From Candidatus Pandoraea novymonadis (GTDB taxonomy: Bacteria > Pseudomonadota > Gammaproteobacteria > Burkholderiales > Burkholderiaceae), in assembly GCF_003004665.1 (NCBI RefSeq), contig NZ_MUHY01000003.1, positions 44,047-108,046 of the forward strand: a DNA stretch of 64,000 bases. Direction: 5' to 3'. This document shows, piece after piece, positions 61,701-64,000 of this stretch. The notes beneath the pieces were generated by a model. That model did not search any database. It worked only from the letters and a program-made list of their open reading frames with translations, and had not been told where the DNA came from. The position numbers and the translations under genes are program-made. Each line of letters opens with the position of its first letter. The stretch's first letter is position 1.

Positions 61701-61735
61701 AATATTTACGCTATGCTGGCCATAACGTAAATATT
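61701..61735. repeat. Inverted repeat between divergent uvrC and earP
   Basis: Ten-bp perfect arms AATATTTACG (61701-61710) and 61726-61735, with four more pairs (TATG with CATA) inside, in the short spacer that must hold both promoters. It may be an operator, or a chance A+T-rich structure. Confidence 0.6.
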
Positions 61736-61789
61736 TAATTAAATCAAAATTAATAAATTAAACTCATCTTTTTCCTTAATTATTCTCCC

Positions 61790-63028
61790 ATGACTATCCG
61801 TCACACGCTCAGTTGTGATCTTTTCTGCGCTGTTGTTGATAACTATGGTGACATCGGTGTCTGTTGGCGCCTCGCACGTCAACTGGTCCAAGAACACAAC
61901 TGGCGCGTGCGCCTTTGGGTCGATAATCTCAAAGCGTTCTCAGCTTTACGGCCGGAAATCGATATCTCTCGCAGAAAGCAAATTTTCGATGGTGTCGATG
62001 TCCGGCACTGGACTGACACATTCGACGCAGAGAAGCACATACCCAACAAAGTAGTCATCGAAGCTTTCGCTTGTGAACTACCCGCAACATATGTCATGGC
62101 TATGTATGCAAAACAGCAAGCGAAATCTTCATCTATTTGGATAAACCTCGAATACTTAGGTTTAGAAGACTGGGTCGAAGATTATCATCTACAAAAATCT
62201 ATACATCCACAGCTAGGATTACAAAAAACTTTCTTTTTTCCTGGATTCACGGAAAAAACTGGCGGCGTGGCACGCGAGAATGATCTAATTACTCGCCGCA
62301 ATGCTTGGTTCGCATCACCGAACATTCAATCAGCCCACTGGCGTGCGCTGGGTTTCCATTCCAAACCAGAAGGAGCTCTCACGGTATCACTATTTTCTTA
62401 TGAAAACACCAAATTGCCAGCACTATTAAGCCAGTGGGAAAAGAGTTCACAGCCCATAATCTGCTTAGTGCCACAAGGATGCATTATGCCTCTCATCACC
62501 GGATATTTTGGCATAGAGGCATTACCAGCTGGAAAACAGGCTTCACGCGGCGCCTTAACTGTTCACGGATTACCATTTCTACCTCAAGACCGCTTCGATC
62601 AGCTACTGTGGTCATGTGACCTAAATTTTGTCCGCGGTGAAGATTCTTTCGTGCGAGCACAATGGGCAGGAAAACCTTTTGTCTGGCATATCTACCCACA
62701 GGTAAATAATGCTCACCGTAACAAGCTAGACGCTTTCCTCACTCGTTATCTATCTTTATCACTTTCATCAAGCAATCAAGATGACAGCCTTTTGATACAT
62801 GAGAAACTCGATAAAACCAGCAGAGAAACGACACGCACATTCTGGTATGTCTGGAACAATTTTTCAAATACATCACCTGACTGGGCAGCATTTATTGCAC
62901 AATTACCGGCATTACAACGTCATTCACGAGCTTGGACGAATCAACTCATGATATACGATGATCTGACCCAACAATTAGTTAACTTCACTGAAAATAACGT
63001 AGAATGCGAGGCTGATCAAAGCTTTTAG
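61790..63028 (+). CDS. earP: EF-P arginine rhamnosyltransferase EarP
   Basis: A 412-residue GT-B glycosyltransferase (formerly DUF2331) that attaches L-rhamnose to Arg32 of elongation factor P using dTDP-L-rhamnose. The N-terminal catalytic region CAVVDNYGDIGVCWRLARQL (about 13-32) holds the key aspartates, and the nucleotide-binding region RGEDSFVRAQWAGKPFVWHI (about 283-302) is intact. efp follows 193 bp downstream, the usual partner. The donor depends on RmlABCD; in this window rfbB and rfbC are intact but rfbA is decayed and rfbD is absent. The full-length frame implies the enzyme is still selected for, so a donor should still be available. Confidence 0.95.
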   Translation: MTIRHTLSCDLFCAVVDNYGDIGVCWRLARQLVQEHNWRVRLWVDNLKAFSALRPEIDISRRKQIFDGVDVRHWTDTFDAEKHIPNKVVIEAFACELPATYVMAMYAKQQAKSSSIWINLEYLGLEDWVEDYHLQKSIHPQLGLQKTFFFPGFTEKTGGVARENDLITRRNAWFASPNIQSAHWRALGFHSKPEGALTVSLFSYENTKLPALLSQWEKSSQPIICLVPQGCIMPLITGYFGIEALPAGKQASRGALTVHGLPFLPQDRFDQLLWSCDLNFVRGEDSFVRAQWAGKPFVWHIYPQVNNAHRNKLDAFLTRYLSLSLSSSNQDDSLLIHEKLDKTSRETTRTFWYVWNNFSNTSPDWAAFIAQLPALQRHSRAWTNQLMIYDDLTQQLVNFTENNVECEADQSF

Positions 63029-63221
63029 CTTTAATCTTTCGCCTCATGTAGAAATCGCAGATGCCTAGATAGAGTGGCGCTAAAACCGTACTGCTGCAGT
63101 AATTGAATTGAGGGTTAGTTAATAAATACACCGCAATCTCGACAGTATATCTTTTCTGGAAGACAGCAAAATACATTCCACGCGCACGCCATCGCTTATT
63201 TCATCTTAGGAAACAATTTTT

Positions 63222-63779
63222 ATGAAAACCGCTCAAGAACTTCGTGTTGGTAACATCGTAATGATTAACGGTACTGCCCAAGTCGTCGTCAAGGCTGAAT
63301 ACAACAAATCCGGTCGCAACTCCGCTGTCGTAAAGATGAAGTTCAAGAAGCTACAAGGTATTGGCTCTAGCGAATCAGTCTACAAAGCTGACGACAAATT
63401 CGAAGACGTTCGCCTAGAACATAAGGACGTACATTACTCATATTTCGCAGATCCAGCATACGTGTTCATGGACGCCGACTTCAATTCTTACGAAATCGAT
63501 GTTGAAAACCTCGGGAAGGCGCTCAATTATCTTGAAGCCAACATGGCTTGTGAAATTGTACTATTCAACAATCAAGCCATCTCCGTCGAACTACCAACCA
63601 CTATCGTTCGCGAAATAATATACACAGAACCCGCCATCAACGGTGATACATCTTCAGGTAAGGTTCTCAAGCCTGCAAAAATCTCCACTGGTTTCGAAAT
63701 CTCAGTACCTATATTCTGCAATATAGGGGATAAAATTGAAATCGATACAAGAACGGATGAATATCGGAATCGGGCGTAA
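63222..63779 (+). CDS. efp: Translation elongation factor P (arginine-32 type)
   Basis: A 185-residue EF-P, which binds between the P and E sites and rescues ribosomes stalled at consecutive prolines. The tip loop of domain I reads [14 protein letters not shown], with Arg at position 32 where E. coli has Lys34. This is the EarP-modified class. The two OB domains follow (about 66-125 and 130-185); [17 protein letters not shown] is the typical C-terminus. The ATG has AGGA upstream. It is probably functional only when rhamnosylated, which ties it to the dTDP-rhamnose genes. Confidence 0.97.
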   Translation: MKTAQELRVGNIVMINGTAQVVVKAEYNKSGRNSAVVKMKFKKLQGIGSSESVYKADDKFEDVRLEHKDVHYSYFADPAYVFMDADFNSYEIDVENLGKALNYLEANMACEIVLFNNQAISVELPTTIVREIIYTEPAINGDTSSGKVLKPAKISTGFEISVPIFCNIGDKIEIDTRTDEYRNRA

Positions 63780-63902
63780 ATAAAGTCACTGCAGTCCTCT
63801 GCACAACAAATAGAAAGTGCGGAACACAACAGCGTCGGCCAACACATGTCCACTTTATCAAAAGAAAAAGCGGCGGTTTCAGCTACGCGATATGCTTTAA
63901 AA

Positions 63903-63939
63903 CAAAAAACCCCTCGCCACATAAGTAGCAAGGGGTTTA
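63903..63939 (-). terminator. rRNA operon terminator
   Basis: On the minus strand, just after the 5S gene, a 10-bp stem with one mismatch and a 9-10-nt loop is followed by six T residues. This is a typical rho-independent terminator for the rRNA operon. In the plus direction the hairpin also lies about 125 bp after efp and may serve it weakly. Confidence 0.8.
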
Positions 63940-63946
63940 AATTGGT

Positions 63947-64000
63947 GCCTGACGATTACCTACTTTCACACGGGAATCCGCACTATCATCGGCGTAGAAT
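63947..64000 (-). rRNA. rrf: 5S ribosomal RNA (3' part, runs off the right edge)
   Basis: Read on the minus strand, the last 54 bases match the 3' half of beta-proteobacterial 5S rRNA: CGCCGATGATAGTGCGGATT, then CCCGTGTGAAAGTAGGTAAT, ending CGTCAGGC. The 5' part and, by the usual order, 23S and 16S lie beyond the right edge. Confidence 0.93.

Overview
The window reads as chromosomal DNA of a reduced-genome betaproteobacterium of the Burkholderiaceae. The gene neighbourhoods are those I know from Burkholderia: rpmF-yceD next to plsX; sppA-Rieske-HAD-rluC divergent from rne; yebC-purD-hemF-nadD-rsfS-rng; recC-recB-recD; uvrC-pgsA-tRNA-Gly-tRNA-Cys; earP-efp. Base composition, however, is far more A+T-rich than free-living Burkholderia. 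Gene-free stretches of 0.3-0.9 kb recur, conserved neighbours are missing from otherwise intact clusters, and one clear gene fossil (rfbA) is visible. That combination suggests a host-associated symbiont with ongoing gene loss, for example of the Candidatus Vallotia/Mycetohabitans kind. The genus is an inference. No insertion sequence, prophage or CRISPR array was seen.

Layout. 1-6 kb: partial plsX, rpmF and yceD (minus), maf (plus), then a minus-strand set sppA, Rieske protein, HAD phosphatase, rluC. 6-9 kb: rne behind a long leader. 9-18 kb: sparse region with a small membrane protein, rmuC, a Na+/H+ antiporter, fdxA, tRNA-Asn, a CorC-like membrane protein and a quinone oxidoreductase, separated by long gaps. 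18.5-26.1 kb: yebC, purD, hemF, nadD, rsfS, rng and a cation-diffusion facilitator. 26.2-33.8 kb (minus): rfbC, rfbA fossil, rfbB, msbA, dnaE. 34-39 kb: trhO, rhlE (minus), thiC behind a possible eroded TPP riboswitch. 39-48.5 kb (minus): recD-recB-recC. 48.6-53.4 kb: FUSC protein, SURF1, an H-NS-family gene with a strikingly palindromic A+T-rich leader, tRNA-Ser. 53.9-58 kb: yqhA, fumA, murI, a DUF1857 protein. 58.3-61.6 kb (minus): tRNA-Cys, tRNA-Gly, pgsA, uvrC. 61.8-64 kb: earP, efp, and the 3' end of a 5S rRNA gene on the minus strand, so an rRNA operon lies just beyond the right edge.

How the genes fit together. Most genes are housekeeping: RNA processing (rne, rng, rluC, rhlE, trhO), replication and repair (dnaE, recBCD, uvrC, rmuC), cofactors (thiC, hemF, nadD), purines (purD), and envelope lipids and wall (plsX, pgsA, msbA, murI). 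The most interesting link is between two distant loci. EarP transfers rhamnose from dTDP-L-rhamnose onto Arg32 of EF-P, and both earP and an R32-type efp are intact here. Yet in the dTDP-rhamnose locus only rfbB and rfbC survive: rfbA is a recognisable frameshifted fossil and no rfbD is seen. Either RmlA and RmlD are encoded elsewhere, or the donor is obtained in another way.

A second theme is an abundance of long perfect inverted repeats: 32 bp inside the 3' end of the Rieske gene, 2x22 bp after fumA, 2x16 bp against tRNA-Gly, and stacked palindromes before the H-NS gene. Only some look like ordinary terminators.
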